Shown here piece after piece: positions 13,054 through 28,000 of a stretch of 64,000 nucleotides of DNA. The position numbers and the translations under genes are program-made. Origin of the DNA: Trichobilharzia regenti (taxonomy: Eukaryota > Platyhelminthes > Trematoda > Strigeidida > Schistosomatidae); contig OX235264.1 of NCBI GenBank assembly GCA_944472135.2, positions 85,074,319 through 85,138,318 on the forward strand, read 5' to 3'. Every line of letters begins with the position of its first letter. Within the stretch, counting starts at the first letter, position 1. The notes beneath the pieces were generated by a model that worked only from the letters and a program-made list of their open reading frames with translations, had not been told where the DNA came from and made no database searches.

Positions 13054-16000
13054 CATGTACATTATTATAGCTTATTCAAGCAGATAAACACAGTTTTCTG
13101 ATTGGTTGTTTCTTGTTTCTCGGAAAGTTAAGTCATATATCTGAGAATCTTATTTGCCCATGTTAACCCTGCTGTAATTGGTTGTTGAATCAGCCTTGTT
13201 CACATTTTCTCACGGCCAATATTAGTGACCTAGACATTGACGTAAATTAATGTCTGCCGATTGGCTATCAGCCTGCTCTCACCACAACATTAATATAGAA
13301 GTATGAACAACAGTAGACCAAAACCCAGCCACTATTTTTTTGTGTTCACTTTGAGAAAATGTAAACTAAGACAGAGTGCGAAGTACACATCGCCTTTGCT
13401 GAGTAGCCAATCACCATACCAGATTCGTGGAAATTCTTCTGTTTGTTACTCAGCGGAATATATCCGAAGGAATAAGGAAACATTGTCATAGCCGTCAAAA
13501 TATTTTCATAATCTGTGTTCACGCACGAATCGACTACAGTTCGAATAAAGCAAAGGATGAATTCTATTAAAAGCTGTTACCTTTGCTGCTAAAAGCAAAA
13601 CACACAGGTGTATTGAGGAGATTCCACCTCTCAATTAGAAAAGTTCAATCAATTCAAAAAGCTTATTGGGAAACTCTACGGCATCCCACACCGATGATCG
13701 CCTTTAAGAATCCTGCTCAGACAACTATCTCTTTTTGGCTAGCAATCATTTTAGTCATATGCAGAGACCCTGTCTCGTGTGGTGGCCGCTTACACGAAGC
13801 TAACGATGGTCACAAATAGACTATCTATCTACATATTAACGATAGAAAAGCCTACTGAAACATTGTCACTCCTTATTGAAAAATAGGGTGAACTCCGACT
13901 TTGCATTACTCTCACACTACTAATTTTGCATCGTACAAAGCCTATTTCAACAGGATGTGAACATCGGTCCTCTAAAGTGTAATCGTGATTTTCAAAGCCA
14001 CCTTTAATCTAGGGAGGCGGAGTAAAAGGACCTGGTGGCATGAATCCAGAGTTATTCAAGGATGATGCAAAAAATTATTGACTAAAAAATACGGCACTAG
14101 CCAGTGTATATGAAGGTAAGAAATTAGATGGTCGGAGGCAATCGGCAGGAAGCTTCGGACTTAGGTCTCGTGCTAGTTCGCACTCACCAGTCAGCAAGGC
14201 GTTTCTGCAACCTTGGAGGAATTCATATCCCTTCTGAGATTCGAACTCGCGTCACCAAGTGCTCCAGTCATAGACACTATGACTGAGCTATTCAGACTCG
14301 AAACTGACCTCCTGTAGCACTGTATTAAATACTTTTATTGGACACTAGTCAGTGACTAGTGTAGTGTGTGTGTCTAGGCCTTTGTTTAGTGCAGACTGAA
14401 TTCTATTAAGTCATGTCTGCAATGTAGCCAATATGTTAGGTGGGTCGCCATCACGATGCACTGTGAACTGCTGATATCAGATGGCTGGAGGCAATCGGCG
14501 GGAAGCTTTGGACATAGGTGGCGGCTACATTGCAAATTTGAGTGATTGAATTCAGTCTGAACTGAACAAAAGGACTAGACGCATTACACTAGTCACTGAT
14601 TAATATCCAATCAAAAATAAATGTGGGATGGTTTTGATGGACTAGCGTAAACTAATTCAGTTCTTAAGAAGGGAAATAAATTTCTATATGATAATCAGAA
14701 GAAAATGAATCTAACGAAGATTCTACGCATCACAATTGTTTGTAAAAGCTACCTGACACTCGGGAAACACACAAAGGAGAAAACTGATGCAATCACAGTA
14801 TGGATACGAAAAACCCGCATATTCATAATTCCGGTAAGATGGTTCAGAAGATAAGGAATTTCCTATCAGAATCCTCATCGATAAGAACTACATCATTCGA
14901 ATACACATATAAACAACAAAACCTTTCCATTAGAGTAGTCCACCTCTTGAAACAAGAATGATAACAGTAGTTTTAATGAACGCTAACGGTTAATAACAAT
15001 ACAGATGACAACAACCCATAATACCTTGCATGATTACATAAATATAATTGGTGTTTTGATTAGCAGAACTTCCTTTCTTAGGACTATCTTCACAACTAAA
15101 CACTGCCAAGATATATATCCCGGTTACTACTGACCGCATGTTTTCGGGCAATACTTCGAAAGTGTGTAAGAATTTGACGGATGGTTTTGAATTTAAGGCG
15201 AAAGAGAAACACAAAGAAATAAACCAGACCATTACTGTTTATTAACCAAAAGCATTTTAATAATGGTAAAACTAAAGATTTATTTTAGCCAAATGGATAA
15301 TATCGAGATCGGCATGAACAAAAACGAGACAATACATGAACAAAATGAGAAACAGAAAGAATGTAATAATTATCGATTAGTGTGTAATTACATAATTAAA
15401 TAGAATTTTCTCTTGGTATTAAGCACCACGCATTAAAAGTAGAGCAGTCAAATTAAGCCATAATTATGTAAGTCAAACTCAATTTATGAAACTTATTATT
15501 ATTATTTATTACTAATACTATTAGGATTAGTATTAGTAGTGTAACGATAGAAAGTAACAGAATTTGGTAAAGCAATCGTTTATTCATAATTCAATACACA
15601 GATAAGCGCGATTACGTCTGTCATATAGTAGAATCACAATTCACATATATCTTTCATACTTAATTGAATTTTAGATATTCCCGTCAATTGATTGGACCGA
15701 AGTGCTCCGTCTCAGGTTGACACGTCGGCTTCTTGTGCAGATGCTTCGACGATGTCTGGGGATTTAATTAGTATATAATTGGTGGTTGGTGACTAGCAGT
15801 GGAATCCAGGATAAGGCGCATTTCGTCCTATTTGAGACTCGCCATCTGGAAGTGCCTGCATTCCCCAATGAGCACTTCGGTCTAATCAATCGACAGGAAA
15901 ATCTAAAATGTAATTAAATAACTAATATGACCCGTTGCACAAGAGGTGGCTCTCGTGGCCCAAGTGGTCTAGTAGATAATGCTTCGGCGTTTGAAACTGT

Positions 16001-19000
16001 GGGCAATGGGTTCGAGCCTCGGTGGGAACATCATCAATCACTAGGGAATGCAGGCACATCCCGCTGAGTCCCAAATGGACCAAATGTGCATCCTGGATTT
16101 CACTGCTAGTCACCATCTACCAATTAAGTATCTTTCATATTGTTCTTCTTTGTCTTCCTACCATGTTTTCCATGTTGTTTCTGAAGTATCGGTCATAAAA
16201 TCCATCTACCTGATATTCTTAACGCTGACACATATTTATATCTGCATTTATATACTACTCATAAATCTTGTCAGTAGTACACGTCACAGTTGTAGTAGTA
16301 CTATTTACTAGATAATATTGTTTAACATTAAATGAATGGTTTAATGGGGAATTACACTTTCAATAAAGTGTTTCACCTTCATTATTATCTTAGAGACTCA
16401 ACAACAACAACAACAATAACAACGGGTGCGACTGAAAACCTCATATTCGAAGTTGATTTTATATGATGACTGCTAAATTACAACTTTTTAACATTCTCTT
16501 CTACAGGAACAGCAAACAAGACTTAAAGAATTCTCTAAGTAACAATGATAAGAGGATAAAATTCAAACAAAACAATAGAGGCAAGACAAAAAAAAATACA
16601 AATAAACAAAATTGTACCTCAAAAATAAGTTTTGAACTTATATACAACACACTTACAGCATCTAAACTTTGCAAACGAAAACCATAGGCGATACCACGTC
16701 GAGAACTATTCATATAATTACCGAAAGCCAGTACAATTTCTAAAATAGCTCTAAATTTACAACTCTTTTTCAGGGCCAGTGAAGCAGATTGTACAGCGGC
16801 AATTTTCTGAATGGTGAGGAGAAAATAGTAGATAAATATGTTTAAAAAAACATATAATGCAGAAACAACATATTGAGAGATTGACTACATTAAAAAAAAT
16901 GCTATTAACCAAGGGACGTGTGTACTGCTCATCAGTTCGCTCCGTCCTTCTCTATGGCTCTGAAACATGGCCAATGCGAGTTGAAGACATGAAAAGGTTG
17001 ACTGCTTTCGATCATAGATGTCTGCGATCTCTTTCTCACGTTAGGTGGTTTCACAAGGTAAGTAATGTTGACGTTAGGCGTAGAGTGTTGGGTAAACAGG
17101 GAAAATCAATCGACGAGGTTATAAAGTTACATAGACTGAGATGGCTAGGTCACATGGTGCGCATGCCTAACCATCGCCTCCCCCGACGACGGGCATTGCT
17201 AGCTGATATGGGTGCAGGTTGGAAAAGAGCCAGTGGTGGCCAAACAAAAACATGGCCTCATCAATCCATCAAATCCTTGACAGTTAAACTGAGTCAGTCA
17301 GGTAGGGAGATGCAGACTTCCGGGTTGGGGCCCTCGGGACTCTAGGAATCAATGGCTGGAGACAATAGGTGACATGGCTCAAAATCGTTGTCAATGGCCA
17401 GCGGAGATGTATTCAGTCTCTGTAATCTTTCATATTCCTTTCTACCATTACCCATTCTGTTTCACTCTTATACCTGTCAAACTCTATTGATTCTCTTCAC
17501 TCATCTTCTTGTCTACGTCTGTGTGCTATTTGGAACGTGGCAACTCGAAGTGCTGCACTTCGGTGCCAAGTTCTATGTTGAATCCAGACAGACAGACTTC
17601 ATTAAAATAAATAAATAAATAAAGCATACTCACCAAGCAAACCATTTTTCTTTGATTAGAAAAATACTAGCGCAGATCTGTTGGAAATGTCTACTAAAAA
17701 TGCTTAGTTAACTGGTATAAAAATGAATGAGTCATACATATATTACTGATAACTAACTAACTGCAAGTGAAAAGTCATGCAATGTGAACATTTTTCAAAA
17801 ATCACTGTTAACAAAGTGTAATATGGCTAAAGATGGTTAAGAGGAGTGACTATAAAGCACGAATGAATGAAATAACACATTTGAACTCTTGACAATGTAT
17901 ATATCTTATAGTTTGTTTTTTATTCAAAATTTCTCTGGACTACAGCATCGAGGTGTGAAAAGGATACGAAATGGATCATTTTTCAAAGAGCAGAAACACT
18001 AGGAACCCAAGGAATAATAATAATGACTATGACTTTGGAAATATTGATATTTCAAGTCAAGTTTAAGTTATATGCATTATTACTATTATTTTATTCCATG
18101 TCTCTTGGATCTGATGTGACACATAGTGCTTTAAAAGCACATCTCCATTTCAGTCTGTTTACTGCTGTTGTTTTTTTAGGTAACTCTTCGACCGCCAAAA
18201 ATCATTCATCTCCTCTTCATATGGTCCCCTCCATTCGTAAAGTGACTCATTGACCGACTGTTTTCAAAATAGGACTTTATACAGAAAAAACTTACTGTCA
18301 AGGATTTCATGAACTTATTATTATTATTGTTGTTCCCTTGGGTTCCTAGTGGAACATAAGGCTTCAACTCCACGTCTCCACTTGCTTCCTTCCTTCCTTC
18401 TGCTGTACTTTTCACCTGCATCCATGTTAGTCCATACCCTTTCAACTCCTCTCTCTTCACACAATCTCCTCCATGTCACCCTTGCACTGACGTCCCAATC
18501 GCCGCGTGCTTCCCTTCCGGCCTGGTTCCACTCGAGAAATGGCCTGACGCGCGCGCAATGTCACCAACCGGCGGCCTCCTCACTCAACGAGTTTCACATC
18601 CATCTCCACTTTCTCCTGCATATTTGTTGATTGGCGATTGGTTCTTGTTTTGTTTGTTCCCAGCCACAGTTTCTTGTTGGTGATTCTTTCCGGCCCGACC
18701 ATCTGATCTTCGATATAGAGCCAGCGAAGACAGTTGTTGATTAAGGTCTGCAACAGGTTGTTATAAATTTTATTTTTTTTATTTTCTTTTTGATTACAGC
18801 TTGATTCCACACCGTATTTTTGGTACAAGTGTGGAATTTTCAGCGTGGATATCGGTAGCCCAAAATTCGCAGGCCGACCATAGATATCAGGAGTGCGTCG
18901 GCGTGGGCTCGAACCCCGGACCATGTGCATGGTCGGCGAGAATCCTAACCACTGTGCCACCGACGCGTGGTATTCTTTGTGACCCACCCGCCAAGTTTCT

Positions 19001-22000
19001 GTTCCGTATAGAAAAGCTGACTGACTTGACGTTTGTACTGAAAATCCGATGGAATTTTGCTGTTGATGCTATTCAGTCAGAAAATGATTTACCTTTCCTT
19101 AATCCAGCTTGTTCTGGTCGGAGTTCTGTCTCCAGTGCGTCCTTAATTGCCTCCAGGATGATGCGACTCAAGATTTTACTTGACGTCGACAAAAGCATGA
19201 TTCCTCGCCAGTTCTTGCAGAGTGAGGTGTAAGTCGCCCCTCTTCGGTAGTTTCACGAGGTAACCTCTCCCCCAGTCAGTAGGCAGCTTTCACTCCTTCC
19301 AGACCTTTTGCAATAATGGAGTCAGCATGTCTGCTGTCGTCTCTGGGTCCGCTTTCAGTGCTTCAGGGGGTATTCCATCTGGTCCAGCTGCTTTTCCAAC
19401 TGTCAGAAGCTTGATTGCGTTCAAGACTTCAGCTCTCGTTGGAGGATTGGTGTCAACTTGCAGTTGTGTGCGCGCTGTTGTTGGTATTTCTGGACAGGTT
19501 GCAGGTGGTGGTCGGTTCAAGAGTCCTTTGATGTGATCCGCCCATTGTTTGATCTGTTTTTCTTCCTTGGTAATTGGGTTCCCTTGGCTGTCTTTTATAG
19601 GTTTCACTCGTGTTGATCTCTTCCCGGATAGAGATTTGGTTATCTGATATAATGTCCTCAGGTCTCTTTTGTCTGCTGCCTTCTCAGCTTCAGTGGCGAG
19701 GTTATCGTAGAATTGCCTTTTGTCCTTTCTAGCACTCTTCTTCACTTCTTTGTCTAGTGCTGTGTACGTTGAGCTCAGCGTATTTTTCTCTCGCCCGTCT
19801 TTGCATTGTATCATTTTCTCTTTCAACATTCTCCCCCCCTCTATTAGCTTCCGAGTGATTTCATGAACTGATTAAGCCATATTTTCCACCACTAGCTGTT
19901 TTCCATTGACTGTCGAGGAAGGCGATGGATAGGGATCCATATGTAGCATATGTCCTAACCATCTCAATCGGTGAGACTTTATAATCTTGTCGATTGATTT
20001 CCCCTCCCTACCTAGCACTCGGCATCTAGTCTCAATATTACTTACCTGATTATACCACCTGACATAGGAGATAAACTCAGATACCTATGATCAAAGACAT
20101 CAAGCCTATTCACATCTGCTATGTGAATGTTTCATTCGCAATGTACCCGGTTTTGAAGGAAGAGAAGAAAAATCGGGAATTAACTAGTTGAAGAGTGTCT
20201 ATCTAGTCATCATTGTCTGCCAGAGAGCTGTAAACACGCACTGTATTCATCGCCATTATTTTCTCTACCCGCCACCGATTACAATTATAACACAAATTAA
20301 GATAATCTACTTTAGGGGCTACTTTACCTACTAATAGTAAAGGCAGTTGGACCACGTCTCAATGCATTCATTAACTCAGAAAATTTACTAAATTTCACCA
20401 GTTATCCTAATGTATGATTCAAGGTTGTTAAAAACTTTAAGTGAAGTTTTAATGACAGATTTGAAATATGCTATAGGAAATAATGTTTATCACATTCCAA
20501 TTACTTTCTAATCAGTCTTTACATGTGATTTCAAAAGTGTTTCTTCAAATGTTACATTTCTGTACCAATCAGGATATATATATATATATATCTCGTAGGG
20601 TGAGGTGAGTCAGTGCGCGGCAGGAATGCATGCAATGCAATCATTTTCGGTTTATGTACTTTACTGGAGGGGGGTTTGTTTTGATAAGCATCAAACGTAA
20701 CCGTCTTTCCATACATGTAGTTGTCACCCACCGCTAGGAAAACATCATTTACATCACTAAATGTAAGCAATGCTTCTCGCCTGAACTCTGAAAGTAATGC
20801 TAAACTTCCTTTCTAAAACACTTAATTTCCATAGTTGAATGATTTGTTAGCTGTAGTGACAATGGGAATAGAGATAACATGATCCATAACAAACAAAGCG
20901 ATCCTGGAGATAGACTTTCCGACCTCGAGTATGAAGACGATATCGTCTTACTGTGCGATAGCATGCAGGCTGTCCAAATCGCACTTAATCAGTTGGCGAT
21001 CAGTGTCTGTCTCTTGAAATGCTCCCATATGACCGGGCGTCTTACACAGCCTCTCCTGAGGAAGTCCTACTCACTGCCTTCACGTGGCGGTGTTTTTCAC
21101 CGAAGTGAGAAGGCGAAAGCGGATGCCTGGCGCTCTCCACCGGGTTGACTGTCCATTGGATGACAGTCTAGGGGAGATGGCTAAACCCTGATTCCAAACC
21201 TCCAACGATTGGCGTATGAAGCTCACTGGAGCTCACCGGCAGACGTATGGACAAAGGGCTTGTTGGATGTCCTGGATGTCTGGCCCCATTCAAAAAGGCG
21301 TATGAACCGAACTCCGGTCATCGGCTGCCAATGGATAGTGGACTCCTTACTCCACTCCTACTGCCTTGTAGGTCACACTTGGTTGTGTAAAGGCTAGAGC
21401 TGCACTCTCAAACAAAAGGCCGAGCGATTCTGGGGACATCACTCGTACCAAATTCCCATGAAACTTCATGAACTCTCTTACAAATTGCCGCGCCTGGGCA
21501 GCGATGATTCGAGACGTTCACGAAGCCGGCTCATCCTCCCGTAGGAGATAGCCGAAGTAAAGTAAAGTAAGTAAGATCAGTGTCTGTAAGTATGGTACGT
21601 GCTTTACGCCGTCTAGGTGCAAAGTACTGTTACAAGATTGGCAGGAGCCTGTACCTGCACTCACTCTTGAGGGTGAACCGCTTGAAATTGTTGATAAGCT
21701 TGTGTACCTGGGTAGTTGTGTGAGTGCTGGCAGAGGGGTGATGGATGAGATTTCCAACAGCATAATGAAGGCTAGGGTGGCATACATCATGTGCGTCGGT
21801 GGCACAGTGGTTAGGACTCTCGCCGACCATGCACATGGTCCGGGGTTCGAGCCCACGCCGACGCACACCTGATATCTATGGTCGGCCTGCGAAATTTGGG
21901 CTAACGATATCCACGCTGAAAATTCCATACTTGTACCAAAAATACGGTGTGGAATCAAGCTGTAATCAAAAATTAAAAAAATAAAAATAAAAAACTTCAG

Positions 22001-25000
22001 CCACCTATGGCGCCGTCGCGATGTTAGCCTGGCTGTCAAAGGTCGGGTATACAATGCTTCGGTGAGAGCTGTCCTGCTCTATGTCTGTGAAACCTGGCCT
22101 ATGTGAGCTGAGGATATGCGGCGACTCTGCGTGTTCGACCATCGCTGTCTCCGCAGGATTGCTTGCGTTCGATGGCATCATCGCGTGAGTAATTCTGAGG
22201 TTCGGAGGCGTGTGATTGAACGCAGTGGAGATCACCATTCATTGAGTGTCGTCATCTGGAAACGCCGGCTCCAGTGGCTTGGACATATGCTCCGAATGTC
22301 ACCCCAAAGGCTTCCGTACAGGTCTCTGTTCGCTAGCCCTGGGACTGGATGGAAAAGGCGGAGAGGTGGTCAGTCCATGACATGGTGTCGTGGGATGAAG
22401 GATTTTTGTGCTAGATTAGCATCGGTTGGTGTGTCACGACTCCCTGGTTGGGGTCTGCGAGATAGCTCAAATCGGTGGCTCGAAACGTTATCGGATATTG
22501 CCAAGAATCGTAATCAATGGCGAACGTGTTGCGATTTCCTTCTTTCTTCCCTTCCCGATGATAGTTAACGAATACTGTTTGAACTTGTTAAGCATGACTG
22601 TTTTCCTTCCAGATGAAGTTCTTTATCCGTTCTCTACTTATATATTTTTTCTTTTCTTTCTTTTTTTTCTTTTGATCTATGTTGTTTTATTATTATTATT
22701 ATTGTGTGGCACATCCTTCTTGGTGCCATATTTACCAAGATTTTTTATGCATTTAAATAAATAAATAAATAAAAATAATCTTATCATTCCCATAGTCATA
22801 TTAATAAGCGTATTTTTATTCTGTTCACTTTATAAATTGACATTCATTGTATATTACCACATATCATTTAATACAAACAAATTCGATAGTGTTTAGAATG
22901 AATTCATGCCTACATAAATGCTCACACAGGTAAACAAGTGTCAATGAACTATTACTGACTAAAAGTCAAGTTTATTCAATAATGTAATAAAAATACAAAT
23001 AGTAATAATAATAATGATAACAGTATGTATGTGTGTATCAACAACCATTATATCATTCATTACCTAATCGCTAATCACTACAGTTCTGTTAAAAAAAACA
23101 AAAAAACAACAGCACTGTTACATAAGAGTAGTACAGAAAAGTAACCTTTTACACACATGCACTCACTCACTCATTCATCGTATCGATCACATTATATCGT
23201 AATAAAAACAAACACGCTGAGATGCAACTGTCTCAAAAACAAGTACTACTCTTGTACAGGTGTATTTCATGTCATATGATTTTGAGTGAGAGAAAAAAGT
23301 TAATAAAGTGTAATATGATAGATAAGGAAGCTGAGTAATCAGCATTCGACTAACTATTACCAGTAAGACATTATTGACATTATTATAAAGGAGGCGAATA
23401 TCAGAACAGAAAACTTCAGATTGTAGTTTGATTCCACGAAAAAAACAGCACAACAAAGACTGTTTCTTGTGAGATTAACCAGAAACAATAGTACGGCACC
23501 AACATTTGAAGAAATAAGGTGTTGATTCTTACAGTAGATTGCATTGACACAAACATAGTATTCCCCTCGTTCATCTTCTATACTTTTACAACCCTATACT
23601 TGGCTAATCTGTTTCTCTTTGTCTATAAACCTGATGCATAAGGCTTTTAATACATTTTTCAAATAAGCGCATATAAAAATTCCTAGTATTTCCTTGAGTT
23701 TTGAGTGGAAGGCTTCACCGGTGCATTTCTATTTCTCTCTGCTCTGAGATGTCTTTGTAGGCTGACCCATATGCTTTTATTCCCTTCATGGTACTCTTAG
23801 ATCAAAGTTTATTAACTAGTTGTTTCTCACCCGAGTGCCACTTGACGACGGCACCTCTTCTTCTCAGCATAGGTTCATCAATCCAACTCCATTTGTTAGT
23901 TAGCCAATAGTTTCTTCATTGGTTCGTCACCACAATTCCTTGTTGATCATGTTCAATAATCAGTCATTTGATCTTCTGCAGCAAGCAAAGACATCTGTTG
24001 ATGGAAGTCTGAAGCCTATTCCAACATCTTTTCGTGACACACCAAGTTTCTGAACCATATGGAAGCACTGACTTAACATTCGTGTTTAAGATCCAAATCT
24101 TGTTTCTTATAAAAATGAATGGAGTAGATTTTCACACGGATTGCAATGAAAGCATGAATTTGTTCTCTGATACGGCCTTCGATATCGGTGAAACTATGCT
24201 GCCCAGATAAGTGAAAGAAGCGAATTCCTTCCTTCTCCCATTGACGATGACTGGTGTTTGTCGTCATTGTTGTCTTTTGTCTGTCTTCTTTATGTTCACT
24301 TGAAGTTGTATCTAATCAATTTGCTTATAAACGTAATAGGTGTAGTCTCTAGGTGTCGTTGGTTTAGATAGAGGTGTCAAATATGTTCGGTGTGCCTTCC
24401 TGGATCACACATATACCTTCGACCCTGTACCTAGGCCTCTTTTGTTAAACAAGCTTACTGCGTCACAAGCACAGTGCTGGATTACAAAGTCGTTGCATCC
24501 TTATTTTTCTGATAGGAAATAGTACACTGTTTACAATGAGAAGACCTCTATTGCTTCACTTATGCGGGCTAGTGTTCCTCAGGTAGCTGTTCTTTCTCCT
24601 TTTCTGTTTTCCATCTTCTTACATCACTTGCCCCATTCTGACGAAGCCAATTTTATTAAGTATACCGATGACCTAACTTTTCCTTTGCCTATTAATTCTC
24701 AGTCAAAATGAACAACTTTTTATCAGAAATTAGTCAGTGGTCCTCGTCAAATAGTCTTAAGCTTCATCCCTCCAAATATCAGGTGGTTAATTTTACTTTC
24801 GGATGCAAGCGCGACTTACATGAACTGGTTAATTTACACGGTTCCACAAACAAATTGAATGCTAAATAACTTGGACTGTGTATTTCCTCTTATCACATTT
24901 CCTGGTCTTCCTAGATCATGTTAGTTTCCAGAGAGATACTTCCTTTGACGTTCTATGTAAGGAAGTTAAGACGATCTGGTATCATTCCGTCTCTACTGTT

Positions 25001-28000
25001 ACTCTTGGTTGATTCTTGTATTCTGCCTATACTTCTTTACTGCTTCTCCACCTTAATCTATCCCGGGCTGCTTAAGAAAGAATTTGTCATACTGCGTAGG
25101 GCAATTGGGGCGATTGGGGTGTTGCTAAACCAACTCGTTAATACTACTGTACATAGACACTTGGATTCCTGCAAGAAATAAGCAAATAATATCTTTCCAG
25201 ACTCTGAACATCCTCTCTTTACACAACTCTCTTCTCGCATCTCATCGGATATAACTATGGGCAACTATGGAAGACTGTATGCTCGGATGACACTAAGTAC
25301 AAGAACTCTACAATACCTTATTTAGTCGGGTCACATTTTCTGTGATGAGAAAAGTGTAAGACAGGAAATTACCAACTTACTGTGGAACTCTTAGTAAACG
25401 GCATTGCCTTTTGTTTTGATTATTACATTGTCGTTAATAATTTCACTTGATTTACTTTTATATTGACTTCTTATTGTACAATATTATTAATGTAAATCTG
25501 TCTGTCTGTCTGGATTCAACATAGAACTTGGCACCGAAGTGCAGCAGTTCGAGTTGCCACGTTCCAAATAGCACACAGAGGTAGACAAGAAGATGAGTGA
25601 AGAGAATCAATAGAGTTTGACAAGTATAAGAGTGAAACAGAATGGGTAATGGTAGAAAGGAATATGAAAGATTACAGAGACTGAATACATCTCCGCTGGC
25701 CATTGACAACGATTTTGAGCCATGTCACCTATTGTCTCCAGCCATTGATTCCTAGAGTCCCGAGGGCCCCAACCCGGAAGTCTGCATCTCCCTACCTGAC
25801 TGACTCAGTTTAACTGTCAAGGATTTCATGGATTGATGAAGCCATGTTTTTGTTTGGCCACCACTGGCTCTTTTCCAACCTGCACCTATATCAGCTAGCA
25901 ATGCCCGTCGGGGGAGGCGGTGGTTAGGCATGCGCACCACGTGACCTAGCCATCTTAGTCTATGTAACTTTATAGCCTCGTCGATTGATTTTCCCTCTTT
26001 GCCCAACACTCTACGCCTAACGTCAACATTACTTACCTTATTAAACCACCTAACGTGAGACAGAGATCGCAGACATCTATGATCGAAAGCAGTCAACCTT
26101 TTCATGTCTTCAACGCGTATTGGCCATGTTTCAGAGCCATAGAGAAGGACGGAGCGAACTGATGAGCAGTACACACGTCCCTTGGTTGATAACCGGATGT
26201 CACGCCTACGCCAGAGATGGTGTAAGTCAGCGAAAGCAGCTCGAGCTTTTCGGATCCGTGCTGAGATTTCATCGCCAATCAGTCCGTTGGTGCTAATACA
26301 ACTTCCCAAATAGGTGAAGTGGTCAACATGTTCTATCACTTCACTCCCTATCACTAAGTTAGGGGTTGACGTCGTCCAGTCCTGTAGCAGCATCTTACAT
26401 TTTGCAGGGGCGAATCGCATGCCAAACATACGAAGATTGCTGCTCAAGGTGTTCAGAAGACTCTGCATTTTGTCAGCATCCTCCCCTAACAGGACTATGT
26501 CATCTGCATATTCTAAGTCCATAAGACTATTCCCTGGTAACAAGTCGATTCCTAAGTCATTACGTTCAGTTAAGGATACTTCCATCAGCATATCTATGAT
26601 GAAGTTAAACAGAAATGGGGAAAGTGGACATCCCTGTCGGACACCACTGGTTGTTACCAATTCAGATGACAATTCCCCATAAGCCCTTACACGACTACGT
26701 GAGTTTGAATAGAGTGCCTTGATTAGTGCAATGTACTTTCTTGGCACTCCCTTCACAGTCAGACATTGCCATAGTACCTTTCGATCCACGGAGTCGAAGG
26801 CCGCCTTCAAGTCAAGAAATATGACAATTGTTGGACGCCGAAAAGTGTGTCTATGTTCTAGAATCTGTCGAAGAGTGAAGATATGATCTATGCACCCTCT
26901 ACCTGGTCTAAAGCCTGCTTGATTTTCCCTTGTCTGTTCCTCCCGAGTTCTGCTTAGTCTATGCATGATTACTGAGCCTAGGATTTTAGAGACTATGTTC
27001 GTTAGGCTGATCCCCCTATGATTATCACACGAGGACTTGTTTCCCTTCTTGAATATCGGTATAATAAGTGACTTACCCCAGTCTGATGGCACTGTCTCTG
27101 ATTCCCAGACTTTGCCTAGTACCTCAGTTAATCTACAAACTAGTATGTCACCCCCATATTTAAACACCTCCGGAATAATTCCGTCGGGTCCTGCCGCTTT
27201 GCCTCGTTTCAAATTACTGATAGCTTTTGTGACCTCACTTACAGACGGCGGACCAGTGTCTATATCCCATTCGGGTGTGTGTGGATGTCGGGGAGGTTCA
27301 GTGTGGCTGTAGGCAAGTTAAATTGTCCTCAAAGTGTTCTTTCCAGCGTTCAAGGCGTCTATCCTGAGAGCTAATTAAGGAGCCATTTTTCTCAGAAATA
27401 GTCTCACTTATGATTTGCCTTCTCCCCCCGTTTCCCTGATGAGTCTAAAGAGTTGCCTAGTGTTGCCTATCGCCGATGCTTTTTCCATCTCTTTCGCCTT
27501 TGTCACCCACCACTGTTCACGGTCCTTGCGGAGACTTTTAGTAAGTTTCCTTTTGTGCAGCTTTCGCTCCTCATTGAATTCGGAGCTCGCCGGAATAAGT
27601 AATATTAATGTAAATGTCCTATTTTTAATTATTGCAACCTCACCCCTCTCCCGCTGTAATGAGAAAATTAGATGCGAAATTGCACTACATGCTGAAAATT
27701 CCATATTTGTATTTGTTTGGAATAAGACTATCCTTATTATCATTATTAACTGATGTCAATCCGTGATCTAACTTGAAAATAATTATTTTATCACTCTGTT
27801 TATATCACAACAGATATGCATACATCTATCTATGCAAAGAATTACTCACCGAATTGACAACTTTTAAATTATCCTCGAAAGAATTCATGAACAGAATAAT
27901 TTCCAACCTAGGTCCTAATCGTTCAACTTTGCATAAATGCAATAAAAGACGATCTTCATCTGTAAGATCTTCAATAGGCCGTTGTTCAGTGAATTCATAG

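Larger units (their letters stand above)
20860..22770 (+). pseudogene. Third RTE-type LINE relic with two nested insertions
   Basis: RT motif C appears as [20 protein letters not shown] (YADD changed to YEDD) at about 20920-20990. After the 21011-21574 insertion it resumes with [13 protein letters not shown]. After the SINE it runs as [20 protein letters not shown] and [20 protein letters not shown] to a stop near 22566. The 3' end is (AAAT)n at 22755-22775. It is distinct from SR2 at about half of its residues. Confidence 0.8.

Noticed and set aside
26314..26682. Plus-strand 122-codon frame
   Set aside because: Antisense of the SR2-like reverse transcriptase.
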